DNA from: Nitrospira sp. | Lineage (GTDB): Bacteria; Nitrospirota; Nitrospiria; Nitrospirales; Nitrospiraceae | DNA: 64,000 nucleotides | NCBI GenBank assembly: GCA_022226935.1 | Contig: CP092081.1 | Coordinates: forward strand, 254,902 to 318,901 | Direction: 5' to 3' | In this document: one piece after another, positions 33,669-43,117 of the stretch | Numbering within the stretch: position 1 is the stretch's first letter | How the letters are laid out: each line of letters starts with the position of its first letter | Notes under the pieces: generated by a model | What the model was told of the DNA's origin: nothing | The model's input: the letters and a program-made list of their open reading frames with translations, nothing else | Database searches by the model: none | Program-made: the position numbers and the translations under genes

Positions 33669-34365
33669 ATCTGTCCGCCGACCATTCAGCCTTATTACTG
33701 CGAGCAGCGCGGTAAAAACGCCGCCCGCCTTCCTGCCCACACGAGACCAATTGAGCAAAGAAAAAATTCCCGGCCCTGGAGTTCCTGGATGCATATAACT
33801 TGCTTGTGCGGCTTCTATAAAGAGATCCCGCAATGTCGGACAGTGTGTTAACGAAGACGGTGCTGTCCCGAGGCCACCGGATGGCGGCTAATCAGAGGAG
33901 TGAGGCGACGGAGCGCATGGGATGAACTTGCGGCACGACATTTAATGCTCTACTAATCGGACTATTCCCAGGCCGTTATTGTAGGGCTCTCCCTACACGA
34001 TTGGACTAACAAGGCCTTACCTTCAGCTAGGGCTGTATAGGCTGTGTTGAGAACCATATGATCTTTCAGCGGGTTAATAGTGCTGGGCGTAGTCCTAAAA
34101 TTCCAGCCGGAACGGGCATCTGTTTTGCGTATCTCGAGAGCAGATGGTATGGTGCTGAATCAGTCAGGGAAATCTTGACGGGATTCTTCACCTTCTCTAA
34201 TTTACTGCTTCGTATGGTGGCGTATGGCTGACAGGGTGTGAGACATGAACACCTCACGTTAGGTGTCGCAGAAGTAACGCAGAGCGTTGGCATCTGGCTC
34301 ATCCCGCTACACAGCGTAACTTCGTAGTTTCTCAGGTTATCGGTACAACACATTGGAGTAAGATT
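33669..34365. other. Divergent intergenic region before the beta-helix gene
   Basis: About 700 bases separate two outward-facing genes; part is an open frame continuous with the downstream gene. It contains a perfect 7-bp hairpin, TGTAGGG CTCT CCCTACA, at 33980-33997. A sigma54-like GGGCAT-N5-TTGC lies at 34114-34128 on the plus strand. No gene of recognisable family was seen. Confidence 0.45.
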
Positions 34366-35580
34366 ATGAAACGATACCGATTCAAAATGTTCATTGTCTT
34401 GGCGATTCTCTGCGGGATGTCTGAACTGGCCAATGCGGCATGTAGTCAGACCCTCAGCCCAGGTGCCGCCGTTGCATCAACGATTGCATCGGCGGCTGCA
34501 GGGTCCACCATCTGCCTGAATCCAGGGAGTTATGGCAGCGTCACTCTCGGCAGCTTTACGAAGAGCCCACCCGTGATAGTTCAATCTGTTACCGCCCTAG
34601 GCGCATCGATGGGGCTACGGGCACAGAATGGGGCGAATGGCGTGACATTTGACGGTATTGACTTTAGCAGTGGTGGAGGCACAATTTCGGGCAGCTCCAC
34701 GAAGAATATTACGATCAAAAATAGCGCATTTGGCGCCAATCAGCTCGTGATTCTGACAACTAACTTTAACAACAATAACATTCTCATCGACCACAATACC
34801 TTCGGAGCATATTTCGCATCAGGATATGAAGGACGACTTCATATTACGTGGGGGGCTGGCGCACCTGGCTCGACCCCTTCTGGCGTGACCGTCTCGAATA
34901 ATACCTTTGGCCCCGGTGGGTGCTCCGATGGTATTCAGATCGGTGCCCGTAACGTCATGGTAGGGCCGGGAAATATCTTCACCGGAATCGTGCAAGGCAG
35001 TTGTGCAGCCCATGTAGATGCCATCCAAGGATACGGGCAAGGCTACACGACCGTCACCGGAAATTATTTCGTGAATAATTCCGTCGATCTCGGTTTCTAT
35101 GATGGCGGTACGAGCGAAGTGTTCACCAACAATGTCATTGAGAATGCCTCGAGCAACGGGGTCTCTGTGCAATGCGGTACCATCAGCGATCCACTTTTCG
35201 AACACAATACCCTTAAGAATTCCACCGCCAATTTCAATGGGAAACCGGAGAACGGCCCATCCACCAACTTGGTCTTGCGGAATAATATATTCTTGGGGTC
35301 TAGCCGTGTGAATTTGACTCAAAACGGGACACCTGCTTGCACCAATTGCACCGTAACAACCAATCTTTTTCAAACCTCGACTATCGCCAGTGGTAGCAAT
35401 AACCTCATCGGATTACCCACCTTCGTGGGCGGCACCTCGCCCAATACCTGGGCGGCTTACCAACTGGCTTCTGGCTCGCTCGGAAAGAATGCAGGTAGTG
35501 ATGGAAAAGATATGGGCATCATGGGTACTGGAACTATCTCCCCTCCCCCGCCGGCACCAACCAATCTGCAAGTGAAGTGA
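34366..35580 (+). CDS. Secreted right-handed beta-helix repeat protein
   Basis: A 404-residue exported protein with signal peptide MKRYRFKMFIVLAILCGMSE ending near ANAA|CSQ. Degenerate beta-helix rungs follow, marked by repeats such as 'ITIKNSAFG', 'ILIDHNTFG', 'VTVSNNTFG', 'FTNNVIEN' and 'LVLRNNIF', as in pectate-lyase-like and other polysaccharide-acting folds. The end 'SPPPPAPTNLQVK' is a proline linker plus the first strand of what would be an Fn3 domain. No catalytic set could be fixed. It lies on the opposite strand to the polymer genes and six bases from the convergent polymerase gene. A role as a lyase, epimerase or polymer-binding protein is inferred. Confidence 0.85.
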   Translation: MKRYRFKMFIVLAILCGMSELANAACSQTLSPGAAVASTIASAAAGSTICLNPGSYGSVTLGSFTKSPPVIVQSVTALGASMGLRAQNGANGVTFDGIDFSSGGGTISGSSTKNITIKNSAFGANQLVILTTNFNNNNILIDHNTFGAYFASGYEGRLHITWGAGAPGSTPSGVTVSNNTFGPGGCSDGIQIGARNVMVGPGNIFTGIVQGSCAAHVDAIQGYGQGYTTVTGNYFVNNSVDLGFYDGGTSEVFTNNVIENASSNGVSVQCGTISDPLFEHNTLKNSTANFNGKPENGPSTNLVLRNNIFLGSSRVNLTQNGTPACTNCTVTTNLFQTSTIASGSNNLIGLPTFVGGTSPNTWAAYQLASGSLGKNAGSDGKDMGIMGTGTISPPPPAPTNLQVK

Positions 35581-35586
35581 TGGCGG

Positions 35587-36924
35587 TTACGTTGAGAACT
35601 CTATAGTTCCTGAACTTTCCCAGTGTTGGGATTCATATGCCGTCTCTGGTCCCGCTTGGGATAGGATCGCATTTGCACCAATGATGAAGTACCAGAAGAG
35701 AACCATTTGGTCAAAATAGGATACGGAAAAAAATGATACAACATGGCCGAGTACTGTGCAGCCCATAGACCAGATAAAGAATCGCTCCTGAATGGAAAAG
35801 CGGGCTTCATCACGAACGGCTGAACCGCTAGCTGTAAAGCATTTAACGATGAGCCAAATGAATAAGAACAATGCGAGAACGCCGCCGCTCACTCCTTGCG
35901 CAACATAGTGGTTGACGATGTCTACCATATTAGGATTACCGGTAATACCGCTCTCCATCCAGTGTCTTGTGTAAGCCGTGCCGCTAAGCCACCACTCGTC
36001 AAAGTGAATGATGGCTGCATTAATCAAGGCTGAGCGATACCAACCTCCTCCTCCCGTTATATCGCTAATACGCGCTATGAAGAACCATACCGGATCCTTC
36101 ATGTAGATATGTAATGCGACGAAGAACACTGCGATTCCCCACCGGATGGCTCTCACATAGGCCCTCAAGTACCAACAGGCTAATCCCACACTCCCTGCAA
36201 GAAAAGCCAGAAAAGGACCACTCGATGATGCGGTAAGAATGATGACCATAGCTGCCCCAAATGCCAACGTTGCGAGTACACGGTTGCGGGTACTGTAAAC
36301 CATCAATCCCACAAAAAGCGGCAAAGCAGTCGCGCCAAATGTTCCTGCGAGGATGGAATGTTTGAAGGGGCCTTGACTACGGATACGCCCATTACGAATC
36401 TCTGAAAATGTCGGCACTCCACCCAGATAAGAAAAAGGGTTTTTGCCGGTCATATGCTCGACCATAAAAATGAATGCAAGAGGAATAATCATGATGCCGA
36501 GCATCTTCACGTTAAGAACAACGTCATCTAAATCTCGTATCAACGCCCGTACAATCAGATAAATACCAAGACCATCGTAAACACTGCCAAGACAACCGAT
36601 GAGGTTTATATTTTCGCCGTTAAATAGGGCCGAAATAAAGGCGCTGCTAAAAAGCCAAGCCAAGAAAACCTTATCGATCGGATTCAGCCTTATACTGAAC
36701 ATCTCCTTTCTGACAAAAATCCTGAGGATGCCCAAAGAGATGAGGATTCTGATGATGTTGAAATGGACCCCGGATATTATTAAGGCCTGTGCCAGTGACA
36801 TGTAGCAACCAGCTATCAGGAGCGGAACAAATGCATACCGTCGCGGCAATACAAACCAGATAAAACCCATACCCAACGTGATGATAAGGCTGATTTCAGT
36901 TATGGTGCTTTCTTGTGGTTCCAT
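35587..36924 (-). CDS. O-antigen polymerase/ligase-like membrane protein
   Basis: A 445-residue protein with about ten to twelve hydrophobic segments and a large soluble loop around residues 300-330, the layout of Wzy polymerases and O-antigen ligases. Local features are 'GRIRSQGPFKHSILAGTFGA', which carries the conserved R and H of the Wzy_C/ligase group, and 'IVNHYVAQGVSGGVLAL'. It probably polymerises lipid-linked repeat units at the periplasmic face. It is the last gene of the exopolysaccharide cluster and faces the beta-helix gene. Confidence 0.85.
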   Translation of the reverse strand: MEPQESTITEISLIITLGMGFIWFVLPRRYAFVPLLIAGCYMSLAQALIISGVHFNIIRILISLGILRIFVRKEMFSIRLNPIDKVFLAWLFSSAFISALFNGENINLIGCLGSVYDGLGIYLIVRALIRDLDDVVLNVKMLGIMIIPLAFIFMVEHMTGKNPFSYLGGVPTFSEIRNGRIRSQGPFKHSILAGTFGATALPLFVGLMVYSTRNRVLATLAFGAAMVIILTASSSGPFLAFLAGSVGLACWYLRAYVRAIRWGIAVFFVALHIYMKDPVWFFIARISDITGGGGWYRSALINAAIIHFDEWWLSGTAYTRHWMESGITGNPNMVDIVNHYVAQGVSGGVLALFLFIWLIVKCFTASGSAVRDEARFSIQERFFIWSMGCTVLGHVVSFFSVSYFDQMVLFWYFIIGANAILSQAGPETAYESQHWESSGTIEFST

Positions 36925-37156
36925 GTAAGTAAAATGGTTTACTCAACGCCCTTTTGGAACTTATTTCTTCTTTATTTGAGAACCAGCACGCAGGTTGGAA
37001 CTGCAATATAATCTAAGTATTTCCAGGGCTCTCCAATTCGCCTCAATACGTGTAGATGAGAATTCCACCTGCCAGAGGCATTTGCCAAGTACACAGATGG
37101 TTAGTGCTGGAACATTCTCTGACCGAGAAGACACCAGATTCTTCAAGGTATGCCAT

Positions 37157-37927
37157 CTACCCGATCTTCGCGAATATATCCCCGTAAATTCGGTGTGGGG
37201 AATGAAATCCAGTTCCGGTTCCGGAAAGTTCAGTCAGTGATTGTTTCAGTACGTCCGCTTCTACCCAGGAGGGAAGTTCAAATCGCTGCGGGTCTTGTAT
37301 TGCATAATTGAATAGCGCACCGCCAAACTGGTCTTTTGCCAAGCATCGAAATGTTGAAGCGAGGTCTCCAGTATTGAATTCAAATGAGAGGAGTTTTGGG
37401 AATACGCTCAGTCCGTCAAGAACCGATTCCTCGAAACCCTCCACGTCTATCTTGATGAAGGCCGGCATGCCGTACTCAGAAACTAGATCATTCAAGGTGA
37501 GCATAGCGACCTGCATTTTTCGAGAAGAGATTGTGTTCGGAATCCAGTCGTTACGCACAGAGGAGATGTCGTCTCTATCATCCGAGACATTTAGCGTAAC
37601 AAGTCCCGCCTTGGGCCCCATGACGGCGTTCAAAACGGTAATTGGCAAATCGTGATAGGAAATCTCGATGTGGCGAATGCAATCTCGGTTCGGTTCGATT
37701 GCGATTACCTGATGGCCGAGTGAAGCGAATAACGCTGACAGCATCCCAACGTGTGCTCCCACATCGAAGACTAGCCCTTCCGGAGGTAAAAGCGCTGCAT
37801 AAAACTCCCTCATATTTCTTAGATGTTCACGCTTTTGAGGGTGCAGCGCAGTATTCATCAATCGTCCAAAGCGGTGCATGCCAAGCACCCAAAGGCCCTC
37901 TTCAACCCTTCTTCGAGATCGTCTCAT
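37157..37927 (-). CDS. FkbM family methyltransferase
   Basis: A 256-residue SAM-dependent methyltransferase of the FkbM family. The SAM-binding loop is 'GLVFDVGAHVGMLSALFASL', followed by 'VIAIEPN' and 'FIKIDVEGFEESVLDGL', all standard for the group. FkbM enzymes commonly O-methylate sugars in polysaccharides. It lies between the asparagine-synthase-like gene and the polymerase, so a glycan substrate is likely. The N-terminus is basic, without a membrane segment. Confidence 0.9.
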   Translation of the reverse strand: MRRSRRRVEEGLWVLGMHRFGRLMNTALHPQKREHLRNMREFYAALLPPEGLVFDVGAHVGMLSALFASLGHQVIAIEPNRDCIRHIEISYHDLPITVLNAVMGPKAGLVTLNVSDDRDDISSVRNDWIPNTISSRKMQVAMLTLNDLVSEYGMPAFIKIDVEGFEESVLDGLSVFPKLLSFEFNTGDLASTFRCLAKDQFGGALFNYAIQDPQRFELPSWVEADVLKQSLTELSGTGTGFHSPHRIYGDIFAKIG

Positions 37928-38152
37928 GGAAACTCCCTTCTAGTTCTCAAAGACCGTCTTCCTAATCTCGATAAGACCACTAGCAGTTCGAAGAACACGC
38001 GAGAGAGGATGCTGGCCGAACCCCAATCAACCATTAAAGCTAAAGCGTGGCGGATCGACGATGAACATCGGTAGGATGAAAACCTGGGAGATTTCACGCC
38101 GGAGGAATGTGCTGACCAGGTGATCACATAAGCTTCGCCCCTACAGGTTTTT

Positions 38153-40045
38153 TCAAGACTGGTCGATGAAGCATCGGTGCCACAGTTCAAGAACTATCAA
38201 CAAGAATATTTCCTTTGAATGTATTCGTCTTTTACTGCTCGCCGCAAGCATGCCGGCAATGGCTCCTCGCTGAAAATATCCTCTATTGAGAGTCCTTTGG
38301 TCGAGTAACAGGTCCTGGACATAATCTTTGAGGTCATTTGCCAGCCAATGTTCATAAGGAATCGGAAATCCTGTCTTCTTACGGCACAGGATCTCCGGAG
38401 GGATCCGTCCTTCAAACGCCTTTTTGAGGATGTATTTTGTGGTAGCCCCTTTAAGTTTGAATTCCGATGGGAGCGATGCAGCATATTCCAACACAGTGTG
38501 ATCTAAAAGAGGAACTCGCAATTCAATCGAGTTTGCCATCGTCATCCGGTCCGCTTTGACGAGCAAGTCGTCTGGCAACCAGGTTTTTGAATCGATATAG
38601 AGCATCTGATTCAAGACATCGAGATTTTTAATGTTGGCAAATAACGCTTTTCGATAATGATCCAGTTCACCGTTATCGGCCGTCAAATTTAAAATGTTCG
38701 AATCATAGAGGTTATTTGTATTTTTATTAAAGAATGTGAATGGGTTTGAAGTCCGGCCGAAATAATATTCTTGAAACTCCATCCTCATAAGCTGACCGTA
38801 CTGATTGAACCTGCCGAAAGTGTCGCCTTGTGCCAGGAATGAAGCGAACTGTCCCAAAATCCGTTTGAAGGGACCTGCTACTTTCTTGATATTTTCCAAC
38901 CAAACGAGATTGCGATAATTCTGGTATCCCGCAAATGCCTCATCGCCACCTTCCCCGGAGATCAGCACCTTGACGTGGTCCTTAGCCAATTTAGAAACAT
39001 AATATAGGGCAATGCCAGGGGGCTCACAGACAGGCTCCTCCATATGCCAAACGTAACCAGGAAGGAATTCTCTGAATTCATTGGCGGTCATGGAAAGGTC
39101 ATAATGATCCGTCCCAAACTTTTTAGCGGCAATTCCCGCATAATACCTTTCGTCCGCGAAACCTGCTCCTTCGAATCCGATGGTAAACGTTTTAATTTGT
39201 CTGTCGGTCTCTTCTACGGCAAAGCTCAGCAACGCAGTGGAATCAACTCCACCACTCAGCAGAAAACCGACCGGCACATCGCTGATCATATGATCCCGCA
39301 CAGATTGCTTTATGATCCCGACCAGCTTTTCCTCAGCCTCCTTTACCGTTAAATTACTTTGTGGCGCTGAGAACGAGAGATCCCAGTATTCTCTGTCAAC
39401 GCACTTACCGCTTCTCACTGTGAGACAGTGACCGGGAAGAAGCCTCTTTACCCCTTTCAGGAGAGTATCCTCACCGGGAATGTAGTAATAGGCCAGGAGA
39501 AGCCTTAGTCCGTTGAGATCGACTTCCCGCGAGACCACATTGTCGGCGAGGATAGATTTGATCTCTGAACCGAATACAAGACACTCATCGTTCATAAAGT
39601 AATAAAGCGGTTTTATCCCCACTCTGTCTCGCGCAAGGATTAGCGTTTCGCTCGTTTCGTCCCAAAGAGCGATCGCAAACATTCCCCGTAGCTTGGAGAC
39701 AAAATCCTCACCATAATCTTCATACAGATGAACGATGACTTCTGTGTCAGTATGGGTTTTGAAAGTATGGCCTCGTCTTAAACATTCATTCCTGAGCTCG
39801 CGAAAGTTATAGATCTCTCCATTGAACACCACCCACACGGTGCCATTCTCATTGGAGAGAGGTTGTTTGCCCGTCTGAAGATCAATAATCGACAGTCGCC
39901 CGTGCCCGAACCCTATTTTACGGGACGTATATATCCCGGAATCGTCGGGCCCTCGATACATCATGGCCGAACTCATTCTGCTGATGAGCGTCGGATCCAC
40001 AGGCGCATCCTCTTTCAGCAGCAATTTTCCGCAAATACCACACAT
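38153..40045 (-). CDS. asnB: Asparagine synthase-like glutamine amidotransferase
   Basis: A 630-residue AsnB-type enzyme. The N-terminal glutaminase has the nucleophile Cys2 (MCGICGKL) and 'MMYRGPDDSG'. The C-terminal synthetase has the pyrophosphate loop 'LSGGVDSTALLS', 'ISGEGGDEAFAGY' and 'RVPLLDHTVLEYA'. Copies inside exopolysaccharide/exosortase loci are thought to amidate sugar acids of the polymer rather than to make free asparagine. The domain order and length match housekeeping AsnB, so that role cannot be excluded. Confidence 0.92.
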   Translation of the reverse strand: MCGICGKLLLKEDAPVDPTLISRMSSAMMYRGPDDSGIYTSRKIGFGHGRLSIIDLQTGKQPLSNENGTVWVVFNGEIYNFRELRNECLRRGHTFKTHTDTEVIVHLYEDYGEDFVSKLRGMFAIALWDETSETLILARDRVGIKPLYYFMNDECLVFGSEIKSILADNVVSREVDLNGLRLLLAYYYIPGEDTLLKGVKRLLPGHCLTVRSGKCVDREYWDLSFSAPQSNLTVKEAEEKLVGIIKQSVRDHMISDVPVGFLLSGGVDSTALLSFAVEETDRQIKTFTIGFEGAGFADERYYAGIAAKKFGTDHYDLSMTANEFREFLPGYVWHMEEPVCEPPGIALYYVSKLAKDHVKVLISGEGGDEAFAGYQNYRNLVWLENIKKVAGPFKRILGQFASFLAQGDTFGRFNQYGQLMRMEFQEYYFGRTSNPFTFFNKNTNNLYDSNILNLTADNGELDHYRKALFANIKNLDVLNQMLYIDSKTWLPDDLLVKADRMTMANSIELRVPLLDHTVLEYAASLPSEFKLKGATTKYILKKAFEGRIPPEILCRKKTGFPIPYEHWLANDLKDYVQDLLLDQRTLNRGYFQRGAIAGMLAASSKRRIHSKEIFLLIVLELWHRCFIDQS

Positions 40046-40147
40046 GCTCGACAGTCCTTTAAACCGATTTTTGCACTGGAAGAATTCACGTGAACTGCTT
40101 GGGGATTGACGGCACTCAAAGGGAAGCAGGAGAAGGTGCGACTAAGT

Positions 40148-40440
40148 TCAGGCAACAGAGTTATGATCGTTCCGCTGAATCTTTCCCTTATATGTTGCCG
40201 CGCAGGCCAAGCCCACGAGGTCAAGGGCGAGAAATAAAAAGGATGGGCCTTCCGGCACGTTAGCGGGTTCTGTCACATTAAAGGTAAGGTTATCAATTGT
40301 CATGAAGTCAAAACCGGTATCCGTACCAAGGACACAGCAGAGATTGGAGTCGATTATGGAAAAAATGACTCCCGAAATGTTAGCCCAACCAGGACCTGAA
40401 AAAGCTAAACTTACCCACGATCCAAGAACGAGATCCTGCT
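40148..40440 (-). pseudogene. Relic of a PEP-CTERM protein gene
   Basis: The minus strand reads 'FDFMTIDNLTFNVTEP', then 'NVPEGPSFLFLALDLVGLAC' and a 'YKGKIQRND' tail. This has the shape of a PEP-CTERM C-terminus (a strand typical of 'FDNLTF', a VPEP-like motif, a hydrophobic helix and a basic end). The motif is damaged to VPEGPS and an aspartate interrupts the helix. No signal peptide or start belongs to it: the frame runs back into the 3' end of the glycosyltransferase gene. It is probably the remnant of a lost exosortase substrate. Confidence 0.6.
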
Positions 40441-41384
40441 CAACGCGCCCATTTTTCAATTCCGAGCGTCCAACGAATGATGCTTTTCCACTTAACAAGT
40501 GAGGATCTGGATGATGATTTACTTTCTCCGAACAGGGAAACCACATACGCCAACGATAACAACCCGCACCTCAGGACACCACTTAGCAGCATCGCCAGTT
40601 TATACATGTGGGCGTAAGGTTTGCCTCTCGTCTTCTTAAGAAATTTGAATATGGACTCCCGCATCTGGATATTGGCGTACGAATTTTCCTTCCGCTGATT
40701 TGAACTTCCCCCGCCGTGATGAACAACTGAAAAAGCACCAGTGTAATAATTTGAATATCCGGCCTCGCGCACCTTGTAACAAAGGTCGAGATCTTCCGTG
40801 TACATAAAATACTCGGAGCTGAATCTTCCAACCTCTTCAAATACTGTCTTCTTAATCATCAGACAGGCTCCCGAAATGACCTGCACCCGCACTGGGTTCT
40901 CACCCATGTAGTTTATTCGTCCAGTAGTGAGAACGGGAAGCCATCGGTTTACCACGTCAGAGTCCAACATCTGATTGAAGACGGTAGGAAACGCTTGCAC
41001 GCAGCTTGTTTGAACCGATCCATCAGAATTAAGCAGTCTGCATCCTAAAACCCCGGCACGCGGGAGATGCCTAATAAGAGACGCCATGCCTTGGATAGCA
41101 CCATCGACGATCTCAGTATCTGGATTTAAAAAGAGAAGATACTCCCCTCTCGACTTCTCCGATCCCAGATTGTTGGCTTTTGCAAACCCTAGATTATCTT
41201 CGCTCTGAATGAAGCATACATTGGGGAATTCGTTAAGAATGATTTCCGCGCAGGAATCAAATGACCCATTATCAATAACGATCGTCTCAAGCTCTATACC
41301 AGGAAGATTCTCAGGTAACGACTGGAGGCACTTCCGGACATATTCGGCTGAGTTCCAATTTATGATAATTATCGAAAGGTCCAT
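40440..41384 (-). CDS. Family 2 glycosyltransferase, WbbL-like
   Basis: A 314-residue GT-A enzyme. It has the N-terminal 'LSIIIINWNSAEYVRKCLQS', 'TIVIDNGSFDS' for nucleotide binding and 'YLLFLNPDTEI' in place of the DXD motif, plus 'YFMYTEDLDLCYKVREAGYS' toward the middle. These are typical of rhamnosyltransferases of the WbbL group. The last 60 residues are hydrophobic and basic. It adds a sugar to the lipid-linked repeat at the cytoplasmic face; the exact donor is not readable. Confidence 0.9.
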   Translation of the reverse strand: MDLSIIIINWNSAEYVRKCLQSLPENLPGIELETIVIDNGSFDSCAEIILNEFPNVCFIQSEDNLGFAKANNLGSEKSRGEYLLFLNPDTEIVDGAIQGMASLIRHLPRAGVLGCRLLNSDGSVQTSCVQAFPTVFNQMLDSDVVNRWLPVLTTGRINYMGENPVRVQVISGACLMIKKTVFEEVGRFSSEYFMYTEDLDLCYKVREAGYSNYYTGAFSVVHHGGGSSNQRKENSYANIQMRESIFKFLKKTRGKPYAHMYKLAMLLSGVLRCGLLSLAYVVSLFGESKSSSRSSLVKWKSIIRWTLGIEKWAR

Positions 41385-41443
41385 TATTGTAGTTCGTCGG
41401 TTCTGCTGATGATTGACCGGGGGTTAGTTTCGTTCGGCCTCTC

Positions 41444-43060
41444 TTAGAGGAATCGTCTGAGAACGGGGGCCAGTCTGTCTCTCGCCTCTGTAAGTTGCCT
41501 TCGCGCCACAGGCCAAAAAGGAAGGCCGGGAGCAGCTTTCTGATCAAAGAGAGGTAAAGCGGGGGGCTTCAGGGAAATTTCGATCTCTTTTCCAGGCCGC
41601 ACAGAGATGGGTTCATCCGTAAGTTGATATGTCCATTCCGAACCGTCACTTTTGGCTTTCCATGCAACAGGCATACATTCCACTTGCTGCCACAGCGGTC
41701 GCTCCACCAATATATGGCTGATCCCATCTGGCATGCGGATCTCTGCGCGTCTCGTGAGCATTCTTATCCGAAGGATATTTCCTTCCACCTTTTGTGCATA
41801 ATGCGCCCTGCAGATTCCCTTCATGTCAGACCAATGAACCGTTCCCAGGGAGTTGATAAATCCTGCCAGTTCTGAAAAAAGCTCAAGCCCATCTGCGAGA
41901 TCATGGTGGTGGCCCACGGGAATAATTGGCTGACCCAGTAAGGCGGCCACGAGTATGCTATTTTGACAAGTCTTCGAAATTCGAAACCTTGGGATCACCA
42001 CCAGCCCTGCAATAATGTCAGCAGGCATCACACCAAGAGTTTGGACCCAGGGAGCCTGCCGGTTATAGTGATATAGCGACCCCGTTGAGATGGAAACAGC
42101 CTCAAATCCCAATTGTGCCATTTGAGCAAGTGCTCTCTCGCTGCATGCTCCGTGTGGAGGAGCCATCACTTTTGAGACGTCCACACCATAACAGCGTTCG
42201 AATTCGGCGATTCGGCTAAGGGCCTGCCCTAAATTATCGCTGATACCTTGGTCGATATAAGGTCTGGCCAATTCCTGTGCTACATGGTTATTCCCATGGA
42301 TCAGCAAGGATAGTTGATGGTGGTACTTCCGAAATAACAACGCTGTCGGTTTGTGGACAAACCACGCATCCAGTGGAATGGTTGCGAAGCTGACGTGGTA
42401 GTTATGCGTTTGCGCGTGTGTCGCGATTTTGGCGAAATCAACGAAACCATAGGTTCGCCAGTGCAAGTTGGGATCGTCAAGCATGAAACAGGCTTGTAAC
42501 GGCGGTTGCTCCCAGCTGTGATCCGCTGTCAACGCACGCAAAAAAATTACAAATGGCAGCAATGACAGGAATTGGTTTCCATGGAACCGTTGAAATAACG
42601 CCTCACCGTCGTTCAATTCTGGAATAGGTGCAACGCTATAGTGATGTTGCACGCCTGCCGTTTCCTGCATCGCCCAGATCGGTGCTCCTTCTTTCGAGGC
42701 GAGCACTTGCATATTGCCTGATAATTGAGGCAAGGCCATCAGGCTACTGGCTTCATTGGCAGCGATCTTCCTAGCGGCTAGTATGCGCGGGAGAATTGGG
42801 TTACGGGAGAATTCAATAACGGATGATTCCCCACAGGGGACGCGCCGGCTGCTTTGTACGACTGTGTAGGAGGGACGGTCTCGAGACGTATTGTCATGGT
42901 AAAGATCACCATCCGCTTCATGGATAAACCATGCATCAATGCCGGCGGCCTCGTCAAAAGTCCGTTCCTCAAAGCGCACGCCGACGACCTCCCCGAGGGC
43001 GTCAAGCATGTTACGAATGCCCGCAGATTTAAGAGGAGTTGAGATTCCTATCGTTCTCAT
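41444..43060 (-). CDS. NodB-fold (polysaccharide deacetylase-like) protein
   Basis: A 538-residue cytoplasmic protein. A central TIM-barrel-like region resembles NodB/CE4 esterases: 'CFMLDDPNLHWRTYG' supplies an acidic pair, 'LLIHGNNH' a histidine pair and 'KVMAPPHGACSERALAQM' the PPHG motif. The N-terminal 150 residues resemble nothing familiar. 'VPVGHHHDLADGLELF' may contribute metal-binding histidines. It starts at an ATG (43060); a GTG at 43096 extends it by 12 residues without a ribosome-binding site. It may deacetylate an intermediate or polymer, but no signal peptide is seen. Confidence 0.65.
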   Translation of the reverse strand: MRTIGISTPLKSAGIRNMLDALGEVVGVRFEERTFDEAAGIDAWFIHEADGDLYHDNTSRDRPSYTVVQSSRRVPCGESSVIEFSRNPILPRILAARKIAANEASSLMALPQLSGNMQVLASKEGAPIWAMQETAGVQHHYSVAPIPELNDGEALFQRFHGNQFLSLLPFVIFLRALTADHSWEQPPLQACFMLDDPNLHWRTYGFVDFAKIATHAQTHNYHVSFATIPLDAWFVHKPTALLFRKYHHQLSLLIHGNNHVAQELARPYIDQGISDNLGQALSRIAEFERCYGVDVSKVMAPPHGACSERALAQMAQLGFEAVSISTGSLYHYNRQAPWVQTLGVMPADIIAGLVVIPRFRISKTCQNSILVAALLGQPIIPVGHHHDLADGLELFSELAGFINSLGTVHWSDMKGICRAHYAQKVEGNILRIRMLTRRAEIRMPDGISHILVERPLWQQVECMPVAWKAKSDGSEWTYQLTDEPISVRPGKEIEISLKPPALPLFDQKAAPGLPFWPVARRQLTEARDRLAPVLRRFL

Positions 43061-43117
43061 ATGCTGTTTGTCATCAGGCCTTGCGTTGTCTGACACTTTA
43101 TAAAACCACGCCTCGTG

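Noticed and set aside
33980-33997. Perfect 7-bp hairpin TGTAGGG/CCCTACA
   Set aside because: No T run follows on either strand, so it is not called a terminator. It might be an operator, but nothing supports a specific regulator.
34066-34353. Minus-strand open frame of 95 codons before the beta-helix gene
   Set aside because: No family features or conserved motif were seen, the composition is not coding-like, and it lies in a region expected to hold promoters.
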